From Burkholderiales bacterium (GTDB lineage: Bacteria; Pseudomonadota; Gammaproteobacteria; Burkholderiales; SG8-39): a DNA stretch of 49,126 nucleotides. Numbering within the stretch: position 1 is the stretch's first letter; each line of letters begins with the position of its first letter. The translations under genes and the position numbers were made by a program. Below are positions 36,247 to 44,963 of this stretch, one piece after another. The DNA is taken from assembly GCA_014860445.1 (NCBI GenBank), contig JACZJT010000015.1:1-49126 (forward strand), in the 5' to 3' direction. The notes under the pieces are model-generated. The model searched no databases and had not been told where the DNA came from. It was given only the letters and a program-made list of their open reading frames with translations.

Positions 36247-37425
36247 ATGAAGACGCGACTCGCAGTTATCGTTTCTCATCCAATTCAGTATTACGTTCCA
36301 CTTTACAAGCGGCTGGCACGAAGGGACGAAATCGATCTCAAGGTATTCTTTACTTGGCACGCGGGCCAGACTGCAGTGCAGGATCACGGATTCCGGCGGC
36401 CAGTTGTTTGGGATATCCCGCTGACCGAGGGCTATGAGTGCGAATTGGTGCCCAATATTTCGTCCGATCCAGGTACCCACCATTTCTTCGGCCTGAGAAA
36501 CCCGTCCCTGGTCAATCAACTATTGGCATGGTGCCCAGACGCGGTGCACATCACCGGCTGGGCTTGGATGTCCCACTTTGTTGCACTGCGGTCTGTTTCA
36601 TTGCGAGGCATACCGACGCTCTTTCGCGGCGATTCGCATTTGCTGGATTCTTCCAGAAACGGACTCCGATGGTGGTTTAAACGCGCCGTGCTGGAACGCG
36701 TATATTCCTTGCCCGCAGCGTTTCTGTACGTGGGTGGGGCTAACCGCGCTTATTACGAAACATTCGGCGTCAAACTGGACCGTCTGTACCCGTGCCCACA
36801 TTCGATTGACGTCGCCAGATTTTCTGACTCAAGCGGTCAGTTCGAACGGGAGGCGGCTCAGTGGCGGCAGCAACTCGGGATTCAAGAAGGCCGTCCGGTG
36901 CTTTTGTTTGCCGGGAAATTTGAGCAAAAAAAACGTCCGTTGGAATTGATGCGTGCCGTGCAGTCTCTGGGAGACCCGAATCTTGTCTTGGTATTGATCG
37001 GCGGCGGGGAACTGGAAAGCGAAATAAAAGTACTTGCGGCTGCCAATCCGGATCGCTTTCGTGTGCTTCCTTTTCAGAATCAGAGCCGGATGCCTATAGC
37101 TTACCGGCTGGGAGATATTCTTGTGCTTCCATCGGCGTTCGGAGAAACTTGGGGATTAGCAGTGAACGAGGCCATGGCCTGCGGGCGTCCGGTGCTGGTT
37201 AGCGACCGCGTAGGTTGCGCGAATGACATAGTCGATGCCTCATGTGGGCGCGTGTTCCCGTGGGGCGACATTACGCTGATGATGCAGGCTGCAAACGAAA
37301 TGAGCAGAGATCGGGTAAAGCTGTCGGAAATGGCGCGGGCTGCGGCTCTTCGAGCTTGGGCGTTCGACGTCTCAGTCACTGAGAATGCGCTGATGGATTG
37401 CTTGCTTAAGGTTCGCGCAAAATGA
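36247..37425 (+). CDS. Family 4 glycosyltransferase
   Basis: This is a 392-residue GT-B enzyme. The start TRLAVIVSHPIQYYVPLYKR is typical of a GT4 subgroup that acts in O-antigen and capsule loci. The donor domain has LLFAGKFEQKKRPLELMRAV, LIGGGELESEIKVLAAANPD and the E-x7-E motif in SAFGETWGLAVNEAMACGRP. An in-frame GTG lies nine bases before the ATG used here; the ATG is preferred because it directly precedes the first strand. It ends in ATGA overlap with the next gene. Confidence 0.9.
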   Translation: MKTRLAVIVSHPIQYYVPLYKRLARRDEIDLKVFFTWHAGQTAVQDHGFRRPVVWDIPLTEGYECELVPNISSDPGTHHFFGLRNPSLVNQLLAWCPDAVHITGWAWMSHFVALRSVSLRGIPTLFRGDSHLLDSSRNGLRWWFKRAVLERVYSLPAAFLYVGGANRAYYETFGVKLDRLYPCPHSIDVARFSDSSGQFEREAAQWRQQLGIQEGRPVLLFAGKFEQKKRPLELMRAVQSLGDPNLVLVLIGGGELESEIKVLAAANPDRFRVLPFQNQSRMPIAYRLGDILVLPSAFGETWGLAVNEAMACGRPVLVSDRVGCANDIVDASCGRVFPWGDITLMMQAANEMSRDRVKLSEMARAAALRAWAFDVSVTENALMDCLLKVRAK

Positions 37426-38864
37426 TTACATCGACCTCCTACGGACCATACCCCCAGGACCGTCAGGTGACTCGCTCTTTGGCTATAGGAATAGCCGTGC
37501 TTGTCTTGGCTGGATTCGTATGGCGCAATTCAGCGGATCAGTTGATCGCATACCTCGTCGTTTTAGCCGCGGCTGTTTTGCCGAGTACGCTATGGATTCG
37601 ACTCGGCTCGCGAGGAATTCCCATTTATCCAATCGTCGCTCTTGTCTACATACCTTATTTTGCGCGGCCTATTCTGACTGATAGGGACCTGATTCTGAAT
37701 TACTCAGAATCGGAAATAACGCGCGCGAGTCTTACTGTCGCGCTCTTTTTGTTAGCCGCAACTGTCACTTGGCGACTGATGGCAGGCAATGCGTATTCGC
37801 AGCGTCACATCACTTCAAATGAAGTCGACGCTTCAAAAGCAGTTCAGCTTGCACTGGCCGGATTGGCGGTTGGGATTATATTTCATATTGCTGTTATTTC
37901 TGGTTCGCTGGCCTGGTTGGGTTCGTTCTATGGATTGGTACGCATCATCGCAATTACGTTTGTCACTGTCGCCTTGTTTCTAGCTGGCGTTTCACGGGCG
38001 CAAGGCATCCTTCGAGGCAAAGCATGGGGAGTGCTGATCATTGGGGTAGCGTTATTAGTCATATTAAGTTGGAGTTCTCTGTTCCTGGTCGGCGGTATGA
38101 TCTATATGCTAGCCATGCTGTTTGGCTACGTCATCGTTTCAAAGCGGGTACCTTGGCTTATAGTGGCCTTGGCGTTGGCGACGGTTACGGTTTTGCATGC
38201 TGGCAAGGCGGAGATGCGCGAAAAATATTGGCTACACAACACTAATTATGGTGGAGTAACGTCTGTAACTCAGTTACCTGCACTAGCAGTCGAATGGGTG
38301 GCGTACGGCATCACTGCCATTGCCACTGATTCGGTAGGTCAGAGCGTAATAGAGCGTGCCTCACTACTTCAAATGATCTTGCGAGCTCAGCGCGAAACAC
38401 CGGCTCGCATAGACTATCTTCATGGCGAAACCTACGCTCTACTACCCGCGATTCTAGTTCCTCGTTTCATCGACTCCGACAAGCCGGCAAGCCAGATAGG
38501 TATGGATTTACTCAACAGGCGATATGGCCTCCTCGGATTCAACGAAGAGTCGGTTACAGCGATAGGTTGGGGCCTCGTTGCCGAGGCCTATGCCAATTTC
38601 GGTTACTTCGGTGTGATCGGCATGGCATTTTTGGTGGGAGCATTTTGCGGGCGACTTGAAAACTGGAGCAAAACCGCGGCAATTATTTCTTTACCTACTT
38701 TGCTAAGCATGGCTGTGACCATGACTATGATTAACGTTGAAGCAGATTTCATTCAATTATGCTCGACGCTGTCTCAGGCGTTTGCGGCAGTGCTTATATT
38801 CCTTTCCGTCTTCAGGGTATTTGTGGTTAGACGTAATCCAAGCACCCGTAATTCCAGCTGGTGA
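37422..38864 (+). CDS. Wzy-like O-antigen polymerase/ligase-type membrane protein
   Basis: This is a 480-residue inner-membrane protein with about eleven hydrophobic helices and a larger soluble loop (about 265-365) containing ERASLLQMILRAQRETPARI and a GETYALLPAILVPRFID stretch, as seen in oligosaccharide repeat-unit polymerases. Sequence conservation in this group is low, so polymerase versus ligase cannot be decided. A Wzy would be expected to work with a Wzx flippase, yet only a Wzm/Wzt exporter is present here. It overlaps both neighbours by four bases (ATGA at the start, GTGA at the end). Confidence 0.72.
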   Translation: MITSTSYGPYPQDRQVTRSLAIGIAVLVLAGFVWRNSADQLIAYLVVLAAAVLPSTLWIRLGSRGIPIYPIVALVYIPYFARPILTDRDLILNYSESEITRASLTVALFLLAATVTWRLMAGNAYSQRHITSNEVDASKAVQLALAGLAVGIIFHIAVISGSLAWLGSFYGLVRIIAITFVTVALFLAGVSRAQGILRGKAWGVLIIGVALLVILSWSSLFLVGGMIYMLAMLFGYVIVSKRVPWLIVALALATVTVLHAGKAEMREKYWLHNTNYGGVTSVTQLPALAVEWVAYGITAIATDSVGQSVIERASLLQMILRAQRETPARIDYLHGETYALLPAILVPRFIDSDKPASQIGMDLLNRRYGLLGFNEESVTAIGWGLVAEAYANFGYFGVIGMAFLVGAFCGRLENWSKTAAIISLPTLLSMAVTMTMINVEADFIQLCSTLSQAFAAVLIFLSVFRVFVVRRNPSTRNSSW

Positions 38865-40021
38865 GAATCCTTCACGTTGTACCTTCCTACCTTCCCGCTG
38901 TACGCTACGGTGGGCCGATACTCTCCGTGCACGGGCTTTGCAAAGCGCTGGCAGCACGAGGCCACGAAGTCGAGGTATATACGACCAGCATTGACGGGTC
39001 GGGAGATTCCGACGTTCCATTTGGCGTTCCGATAGATTTGGATGGGGTCAAGGTTTGGTATTTTCCAGTACCAATATTTCGAAGAATTTATTGGTGCCCA
39101 ACGATGGCTGCCGCTTTGCGGCGAAGCGTCAGTAGTTTCGATGTTGTCCATACGCACTCCATCTTTCTCTGGCCTACGTGGGCCGCGGCGCGAATTGCAC
39201 GAAGCAGGCGCGTCCCTTACATACTCGCTCCGCGAGGCATGCTAGTGCAGAATCTCGTCCGTAGAAAAAGCCGTTTGATCAAACGCTTTTGGCTCGCGTC
39301 AATCGAGCGGGGGAATCTGGCGAATGCCGCCCTAGTTCATTTCACCAGTCGCCTCGAGGCGGAGGAGGCCGCGAAACTTAGCGTGTCTATACGGAAATCG
39401 TGCGTTGTTCCTAATGGTATCGATATGCCGAGCGAGAACGTCGGAAATCATGGCGTTCTATCTTTAAGCGGGGATGCGGACAAAGAACCATTTCTGCTTT
39501 TTCTAGGCCGGATCAATTGGAAGAAAGGCCTGGACCGGCTCATCGCCGCTCTGCCGGGGATTCCGAATTGCCGCTTGGTTGTAGCCGGAAACGATGAGGA
39601 ACATTACCAATCAAAGTTGGAGTCATTGGCCGTTAAGAACCGTGTACGGCAGCGCATTTCATTTATCGGTCCGATCTATGGTGCGGAAAAGGAAGCGCTT
39701 TATCGCCGGGCACTCATTTTGGTGTTGCCATCCTATTCCGAGAATTTCGGCAACGTGGTGTTGGAGGCAATGGCTACGGGGTGTCCCGTTGCCGTGACCT
39801 CCGAAGTCGGCGCGGCCGATATCGTGCGCGAAAGTGGCGCGGGAGCGGTGTTAAACGGCGACCCGAAATCCCTGGGCGCAGGTATTTGCAGCCTTATTGC
39901 CGATCCAACAGCACTTAAGCGCATGGGAGAGAAAGGGCGCAAGTTTGTGTCGCACCAGTACAGCTGGGACGCCGTTAGCATTCAAATGGAAGACGCATAT
40001 CGACGCGCGATTTCCGGATGA
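38861..40021 (+). CDS. Family 4 glycosyltransferase
   Basis: This is a 386-residue GT-B enzyme with a GTG start. The N-terminal half has LHVVPSYLPAVRYGGPILSV, the glycine-rich acceptor loop common in GT4, then VVHTHSIFLWPTWAAARIAR and PYILAPRGMLVQNLVRRKS. The C-terminal half has FLLFLGRINWKKGLDRLIAA, ISFIGPIYGAEKEALYRRA and PSYSENFGNVVLEAMATGCP with both catalytic-site glutamates. The donor is unknown. Confidence 0.92.
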   Translation: MRILHVVPSYLPAVRYGGPILSVHGLCKALAARGHEVEVYTTSIDGSGDSDVPFGVPIDLDGVKVWYFPVPIFRRIYWCPTMAAALRRSVSSFDVVHTHSIFLWPTWAAARIARSRRVPYILAPRGMLVQNLVRRKSRLIKRFWLASIERGNLANAALVHFTSRLEAEEAAKLSVSIRKSCVVPNGIDMPSENVGNHGVLSLSGDADKEPFLLFLGRINWKKGLDRLIAALPGIPNCRLVVAGNDEEHYQSKLESLAVKNRVRQRISFIGPIYGAEKEALYRRALILVLPSYSENFGNVVLEAMATGCPVAVTSEVGAADIVRESGAGAVLNGDPKSLGAGICSLIADPTALKRMGEKGRKFVSHQYSWDAVSIQMEDAYRRAISG

Positions 40022-40056
40022 ACAGCTATTGTTTGCATGTTTCTGGAAACTGGTAA

Positions 40057-40845
40057 GTGCTTGATCAGGTCACGCCTCTAATCTTGACTTTCAACGAGGC
40101 GCCCAATATAGGGCGTACGCTGGAGCGTCTATCTTGGGCGAAAGACTTGGTCGTCGTCGACAGCTTCAGTGCTGACGAAACTCTGGAAATCGCGAACCGG
40201 TTCTCGAACGTCCGCATTTTTCAGCGCGAATTTGATACTCACGAAAACCAGTGGCAATTTGGCGTTAATGCGACCGGGATCTGCACCGAATGGGTGCTCG
40301 CGCTGGATGCGGATTACCAAATCTCCGAAGATTTTCTGGACGAAATTCGATCGCTCGCCCCCGAAGCTGATGTTGGGGGGTATCGGGCGTCATTTAGATA
40401 TTGCATCGAAGGTCGACCCTTACGCGCGACGGTATATACCCCTGTCACCGTACTATTCCGGCGGGAACACGCAACATACGACCAGGACGGGCACACACAA
40501 CGTGTCAAAGTTCGCGGAAAGATTGCGGCCTTGTCAGGGATGATTTATCACGACGACCGAAAAACCTTATCGCATTGGGTTGCTTCGCAGGATCGCTACA
40601 TGCGTCTGGAAGCGAAAAAGTTGCTCGATTCCGGCTGGGTGGATCTCGGCTGGCCCGACAGAATTAGAAAACTCCGCGTAGTCGCACCGTTTGCCATGCT
40701 GTTTTATTGCCTGTTCTTGCAGGGCTTGGTATTGGACGGTCGCGCAGGTCTGTTCTATTCATTTCAGCGCGCATTTGCAGAACTGCTACTGTCGCTTCAT
40801 CTTCTGCAACATGACCTGTCGTCGGGAAGTAAAGCATCGAGTTGA
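40057..40845 (+). CDS. Family 2 glycosyltransferase (WaaE/KdtX-like)
   Basis: This is a 262-residue inverting GT-A enzyme. LILTFNEAPNIGRTLERLSW opens the fold, VVVDSFSADETLEIANRF follows, and the DxD-type metal site is LALDADYQ. TQRVKVRGKIAALSGMIYHD and the following WVASQDRYMRLEAK match the WaaE-like branch. The C-terminus carries a hydrophobic segment. GTG at 40057 is used. Its last codons and stop (AGTTGA) may take part in the RNA switch upstream of the next gene. Confidence 0.9.
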   Translation: MLDQVTPLILTFNEAPNIGRTLERLSWAKDLVVVDSFSADETLEIANRFSNVRIFQREFDTHENQWQFGVNATGICTEWVLALDADYQISEDFLDEIRSLAPEADVGGYRASFRYCIEGRPLRATVYTPVTVLFRREHATYDQDGHTQRVKVRGKIAALSGMIYHDDRKTLSHWVASQDRYMRLEAKKLLDSGWVDLGWPDRIRKLRVVAPFAMLFYCLFLQGLVLDGRAGLFYSFQRAFAELLLSLHLLQHDLSSGSKASS

Positions 40846-40896
40846 CAGTGGATATTCTCAACTATCCCGGTTTCACCGGGTGGCGATCGAGTTGAG
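40836..40896 (+). promoter_or_regulatory. Possible three-arm RNA switch over the carbamoyltransferase ribosome-binding site
   Basis: The ten-base repeat ATCGAGTTGA occurs at 40836-40845 and 40886-40895. Between them CTCAACT (40857-40863) can pair with either AGTTGA copy. Pairing with the downstream arm (40890-40896) encloses a strong inner hairpin (CCCGG-TTTCA-CCGGG, 40866-40880) and hides the TGAGG Shine-Dalgarno sequence. The upstream arm overlaps the stop codon of the preceding gene, where a terminating ribosome would cover it. The pairing is visible; regulation is inferred. Confidence 0.5.
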
Positions 40897-40902
40897 GTTT
40901 GC

Positions 40903-42708
40903 GTGACCTACATACTCGGACTCAACGCCCACCACGCCGACTCCTCAGCCTGCCTCGTCAAAGACGGTGTACTGGTCGCCGCAGCAGAGGAAGAGCGCTT
41001 CCGCCGCATCAAACACTGGGCTGGTTTTCCATCCGAGGCTGTCCACTATTGCCTGACCGAAGCGGGCATCCGTCTAGCTGACGTCGATATGGTAGCGATC
41101 AACCAGGACGCGGGCGCGAACCTGTGGAAGAAAGTGGGCTATCTGGCCGCGCGGCGGCCGGATCTGTCGCTGATTCTCGATCGAATCCGCAACAAGCGCG
41201 AGCGCGTTGGCATTGCTGCGGAATTCGCGCGCGCGTTTCCCGGCGAGGGCCTGCGGGCGGAGATACGAGAGATCGAGCATCACCTTGCTCATCTGGGATC
41301 GGCGTTTCTGGTTTCTCCGTTCGAGGAAGCAGTCGCGGTTTCGGTGGACGGCTTCGGCGATTTTGCCAGTGCCGCCTGGGGTCGCGGCCGCGGTAACCGC
41401 GTCGAAGCCGAGGACAAAATCTATTTTCCGCATTCGCTCGGCATTTTCTATCAGGCGCTGACGCAGTATCTGGGTTTTCCGAACTATGGCGACGAATACA
41501 AGTTGATGGGCCTGGCGCCCTATGGCGAGCCGCGCTTCATGGCGGACATGCGGCAGATCATGACGTTGGAGCAGGACGGCTCGTTCCGCTTGAATCTGGA
41601 CTATTTTCGCCATCATCGGGAGAAGATCGCTTATGAATGGGAGAACGGCGAACCTGTCTTCAGCGACTTGTATTCGCCTCGCTTGGCCGAGTTGCTGGGG
41701 TCGGCGCGCAAGACAGGCGACGAACTGACGCAACGCCACAAGGACATCGCGCGCTCGGTGCAGGGGATGTACGAAGAAGCATTTTTCCATCTGCTCAATC
41801 GGCTACATGAGCGCTATCGCCTAGATTCGCTGGCGCTCGCTGGGGGCTGCGCGATGAACTCGGTGGCGAATGGGAAGATCTATCGCAATACGCCTTTCAA
41901 GCGGCTGTATGTGCAGTCGGCGGCGGGGGACGCGGGAGGGGCGATCGGAGCGGCGTTTGTGGTTTGGGCTGGGATGCAGGGCGGCCGCACCTCTCCGCGC
42001 TCGCAGGGCAAGGGAGAAAAACCAATTGGAGAGGGAGCAGTAACTAATAGGGTCGTGATGAACCACGCCTATTGGGGTCCGCAGTTCTCTGACGCGGAAA
42101 TCGGGGCGTTGCTCAGTGTGAAAAATGCCGAGATCGCGGCGCAGGCTTGTGTGGTCAATCGGCTGGAGAATGAGGCTGCGCTTTGTTCTCAGGCCGCCAG
42201 GGCGATTGCAGACGGCAAGGTGGTGGGCTGGTTCCAGGGACGCATGGAGTGGGGGCCGCGGGCGCTGGGTAATCGCTCCATCCTTGCCGATCCGCGGCGC
42301 GCCGACATGAAGGATATCCTCAATCTCAAGATCAAGCGGCGCGAATCGTTCCGGCCGTTTGCACCCTCGATTCTGCGAGAGGCGGTGGCCGAGTGGTTCG
42401 AGGTCGATGACGATGTGCCATTCATGATGCAGGTGTATCCGATCCGCGAGGCCAAGCACGTACTCATTCCGGCGGTGACCCATGTGGACGGCTCCGGGCG
42501 GCTGCAGACCGTCACGCGCGACACCAACTCCCGCTACTACGCGCTGATCGAGGCATTCCGCGAACTGACGAATGTGCCGATGGTGCTGAACACTTCCTTC
42601 AACGAGAACGAACCGGTGGTGTGCAATCCCGAGGAAGCGCTGGACTGTTTCCTGCGCACGAAAATGGACGTACTGGTGATGGGGAACTGGGTGGTGGAGC
42701 GGGAATAG
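40903..42708 (+). CDS. NodU/CmcH-family O-carbamoyltransferase
   Basis: This is a 601-residue enzyme that transfers a carbamoyl group from carbamoyl phosphate, via carbamoyl-AMP, to a sugar hydroxyl. The N-terminal Kae1-like domain has ILGLNAHHADSSACLVKDG, EIEHHLAHLGSAFLVSPFEE and VSVDGFGDFASA. The C-terminal domain has WFQGRMEWGPRALGNRSILA, RRESFRPFAPSILREAV and LNTSFNENEPVVCNPEEALD. About 25 extra residues (359-383) interrupt the usual junction before NHAYWGP; the DNA there looks like a captured palindromic repeat. The GTG start has TGAGG in front, which can be sequestered in a hairpin. This implies a carbamoylated polymer. Confidence 0.94.
   Translation: MTYILGLNAHHADSSACLVKDGVLVAAAEEERFRRIKHWAGFPSEAVHYCLTEAGIRLADVDMVAINQDAGANLWKKVGYLAARRPDLSLILDRIRNKRERVGIAAEFARAFPGEGLRAEIREIEHHLAHLGSAFLVSPFEEAVAVSVDGFGDFASAAWGRGRGNRVEAEDKIYFPHSLGIFYQALTQYLGFPNYGDEYKLMGLAPYGEPRFMADMRQIMTLEQDGSFRLNLDYFRHHREKIAYEWENGEPVFSDLYSPRLAELLGSARKTGDELTQRHKDIARSVQGMYEEAFFHLLNRLHERYRLDSLALAGGCAMNSVANGKIYRNTPFKRLYVQSAAGDAGGAIGAAFVVWAGMQGGRTSPRSQGKGEKPIGEGAVTNRVVMNHAYWGPQFSDAEIGALLSVKNAEIAAQACVVNRLENEAALCSQAARAIADGKVVGWFQGRMEWGPRALGNRSILADPRRADMKDILNLKIKRRESFRPFAPSILREAVAEWFEVDDDVPFMMQVYPIREAKHVLIPAVTHVDGSGRLQTVTRDTNSRYYALIEAFRELTNVPMVLNTSFNENEPVVCNPEEALDCFLRTKMDVLVMGNWVVERE
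41976..42050 (+). repeat. Repeat-like insertion inside the carbamoyltransferase gene
   Basis: The segment has arms CCTCTCC (41990-41996) and GGAGAGG (42028-42034) around GCGCTCGCAGGG and AAGGGAGA. It resembles the CCCTCTCCCG palindromes seen at the right window edge (49055 on). Its length keeps the frame open and adds about 25 residues. Confidence 0.5.
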
Positions 42709-42777
42709 CCGCTGCGGAGCACCGATTCTGCAAGACGCTGCTCCTACAATTGAGGCGTCTGCCATAATCTCCGGACC

Positions 42778-44025
42778 ATGCCTATCCGCCCCATGAGAGT
42801 CATATTCACCAACCGCTACTTCTACCCCGACCATTCTGCGACCAGCCAGATGCTTTCCGATCTGGCTTTTTTCTTGGCCGGGGCGGGGCACGAAGTATGT
42901 GTGGTCACGAGTTGTCAGCGCTACGATGACGCGGCGGCGGGGCTGCCGCCGCGTGCGCGTATCGACGGGGTAGACGTGCATCGTGTACGCACCACGCGTT
43001 TCGGTCGCGACAAACTCGTCGGCAGGGCATTGGACTACGTGACGTTCTACCTGGCCGCCGGCTGGGCGCTTTGGCGACTCACGCGCGCGGGTGATGTACT
43101 CGTCGCCAAGACCGATCCGCCCTTGATCTCGGTAGTGGCGGCCATGGTCGCACGCTGGCGCGGCGCGCGGCTCGTCAACTGGGTGCAGGACGTGTTTCCG
43201 GAAGTGGCCGAGGCACTGGGCGTACGCGCGCTCGGCGGGCCGCAGGCTGAAGTTCTGCGCTGGCTGCGCAACTGGGCGTTTGGCGCGGCGGCGGCCAACG
43301 TCGTGCTGGGCGAGCGCATGGCGGAAGTGGTGGGGCGTGCGGGTCGAATGCCGGAGCGAACGCGCGTGATCCCGAACTGGGCCGACATGGAGGCGATTCG
43401 CCCGGTTGCCGCGGCGGACAATCCCCTGCGGCGCGAATGGGGGCTGGATGGCAAATTCGTCGTCTGCTATTCGGGCAATATGGGCCGCGTGCATGAGTTC
43501 GATACCATCCTCGATGCCGCGCAAGGCCTGGCGGGCGGGGCAGCGGCGGTGGTGTTTCTGTTCATCGGCGACGGCGCGCAGCGGCGCATGCTCGAAGACC
43601 AAGTCCATCGCAGGGGGCTCGCAAATGTGCAGTTCCGGCCCTATCAGGATCGCGCCGGCCTGTCGTTCAGTCTGTGCGTAGGCGATATGCATTTGGTGTC
43701 GCAGCGGCCCGAAGTCGAAGGTTATGTCTTCCCGAGCAAGCTCTATGGCATTCTCGCCGCCGGGCGACCGGTAGTGTTTGTCGGCGATCCAGAGGGCGAG
43801 ATCAGTCAGCTGATCGAACGCGATGGAATAGGCGCGGCGGTGCGCCAGGGCGACGCGGTAGGTTTGGCCGAACAATTGCTGCGGCTGCAAGGCGATGCCG
43901 CTCTGCGCGAGGCGATGGGTGCGCGGGCGCGCGCGCTTTTGTGCGAGCGCTACGACAAGAGGATAGCGTTCATGGCCTGGGCGGCGCTGTTGGGCGATTT
44001 GCCTGCGGCAAAGCTTACCGGCTAG
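42778..44025 (+). CDS. WcaI-like family 4 glycosyltransferase
   Basis: This is a 415-residue GT-B enzyme. The start RVIFTNRYFYPDHSATSQML, then EVCVVTSCQRYDDAAAG and VNWVQDVFPEVAEALG, is typical of the WcaI group. The donor half has FVVCYSGNMGRVHEFDTILD, QFRPYQDRAGLSFSLCVGD and YVFPSKLYGILAAGRPVVFV. A second ATG at 42793 is equally likely as start. It is the last gene of the island, followed by a strong terminator. The 69-base gap before it can fold into alternative hairpins (GGAGCA/TGCTCC at 42716-42744 and AGACGC/GCGTCT at 42733-42760). Confidence 0.91.
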   Translation: MPIRPMRVIFTNRYFYPDHSATSQMLSDLAFFLAGAGHEVCVVTSCQRYDDAAAGLPPRARIDGVDVHRVRTTRFGRDKLVGRALDYVTFYLAAGWALWRLTRAGDVLVAKTDPPLISVVAAMVARWRGARLVNWVQDVFPEVAEALGVRALGGPQAEVLRWLRNWAFGAAAANVVLGERMAEVVGRAGRMPERTRVIPNWADMEAIRPVAAADNPLRREWGLDGKFVVCYSGNMGRVHEFDTILDAAQGLAGGAAAVVFLFIGDGAQRRMLEDQVHRRGLANVQFRPYQDRAGLSFSLCVGDMHLVSQRPEVEGYVFPSKLYGILAAGRPVVFVGDPEGEISQLIERDGIGAAVRQGDAVGLAEQLLRLQGDAALREAMGARARALLCERYDKRIAFMAWAALLGDLPAAKLTG

Positions 44026-44046
44026 ACTGTAGTCATCGACAGATCA

Positions 44047-44075
44047 AAAAAAAGCGACAGATGGTCGCTTTTTTT
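44047..44075. terminator. Bidirectional intrinsic terminator ending the polysaccharide operon
   Basis: AAAAAAAGCGAC (44047-44058) and GTCGCTTTTTTT (44064-44075) form a perfect 12-base stem with loop AGATG and T tracts on both strands. Confidence 0.92.
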
Positions 44076-44110
44076 ATTGGCTCCGGCCACGCTTCGGCTA
44101 TTCTTGACCC

Positions 44111-44953
44111 ATGTTCGCATCAGCCGCCACCTCAGGGCTCGTACAACAGCTACGACAGGAGCGCGTTTTGCTCTGGTGCGTGCTGGCGTCGATCGTCCTG
44201 CACGTGGCGCTGTTACTCAGTCTGGACCCGCGCATTGCGCTCGCGCCGCCGGTAAAGGCGCTGTTGGTACTGACGGCGCGGCTGGCGCCGGTTGCGACGA
44301 CCCCATCAGCGACGCCGTCGGTACCTAAGCCGACACCGGCGGCTACCCCGGAACCCGCGTCCGTGCCGCCGCCACCGAAACCCACCCCCAAGCCTCGCGT
44401 TGAAAAGCCGGCCCCAGCGCAACGTCCTGTGCTGCGTAAACCCGAGGCCAAGCCCGCGCCCGCACCGCAAAAGGCGGCTCCAGTCGAAACGACCAAGCCT
44501 GCGCCGCCGGAACCCCCCGTGTCTGCACCGGGGACTGCAGCGCAGGACATGCGGCCTGTGGCGCCAGGTCAGGCAAGTTCGTCTCCGGCCGGGCCGGCCG
44601 GTGCCGTCACGACTGATTCGGCGGCAAGTTCCGGCAGCGAGATCGACAAAGGAACACTGGAACAATACCGCCTGGCCCTGATCGTCGCGACCCGGCGCTA
44701 CAAACGCTATCCGGCGATTGCGATGGAAAAGGGCTGGCAGGGCAAGGTCGAAGTGCGTCTGCGGATCGGCGCAAACGGTATGCTCGCCGGTGTTTCAGTC
44801 AAGACGAGCAGCGGTCACGAGATTCTGGACAAGCAGGCGGTGAGCATGCTCAGGAAGGGCAAGACCACGGTGCCGATCCCTGCCAATTTGCGCGGCCGCG
44901 AGTTCGCCATCGATGTCCCGGTGATTTTCAACCTGGATAACCCGAACTCCTGA
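44111..44953 (+). CDS. TonB-family energy transducer
   Basis: This is a 280-residue periplasm-spanning protein. One N-terminal membrane helix (about 20-38, LLWCVLASIVLHVALLLSL) is followed by a Pro/Ala/Lys-rich spacer (about 60-165) and a TonB C-terminal domain (about 195-275) with RRYKRYPAIAMEKGWQGKVE and GHEILDKQAVSMLRKGK. TonB passes proton-motive energy from ExbBD to outer-membrane receptors; exbB and exbD are not in the window. It is convergent with an iron permease, ten bases away, which suggests iron uptake. Confidence 0.92.
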   Translation: MFASAATSGLVQQLRQERVLLWCVLASIVLHVALLLSLDPRIALAPPVKALLVLTARLAPVATTPSATPSVPKPTPAATPEPASVPPPPKPTPKPRVEKPAPAQRPVLRKPEAKPAPAPQKAAPVETTKPAPPEPPVSAPGTAAQDMRPVAPGQASSSPAGPAGAVTTDSAASSGSEIDKGTLEQYRLALIVATRRYKRYPAIAMEKGWQGKVEVRLRIGANGMLAGVSVKTSSGHEILDKQAVSMLRKGKTTVPIPANLRGREFAIDVPVIFNLDNPNS

Positions 44954-44963
44954 AGCGCGAACC

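Noticed and set aside
41821-43890. A 689-codon open frame on the minus strand across the carbamoyltransferase and last glycosyltransferase
   Set aside because: It spans two well-supported genes and their gap, with low-complexity His/Arg/Gln content; it is a codon-bias shadow.
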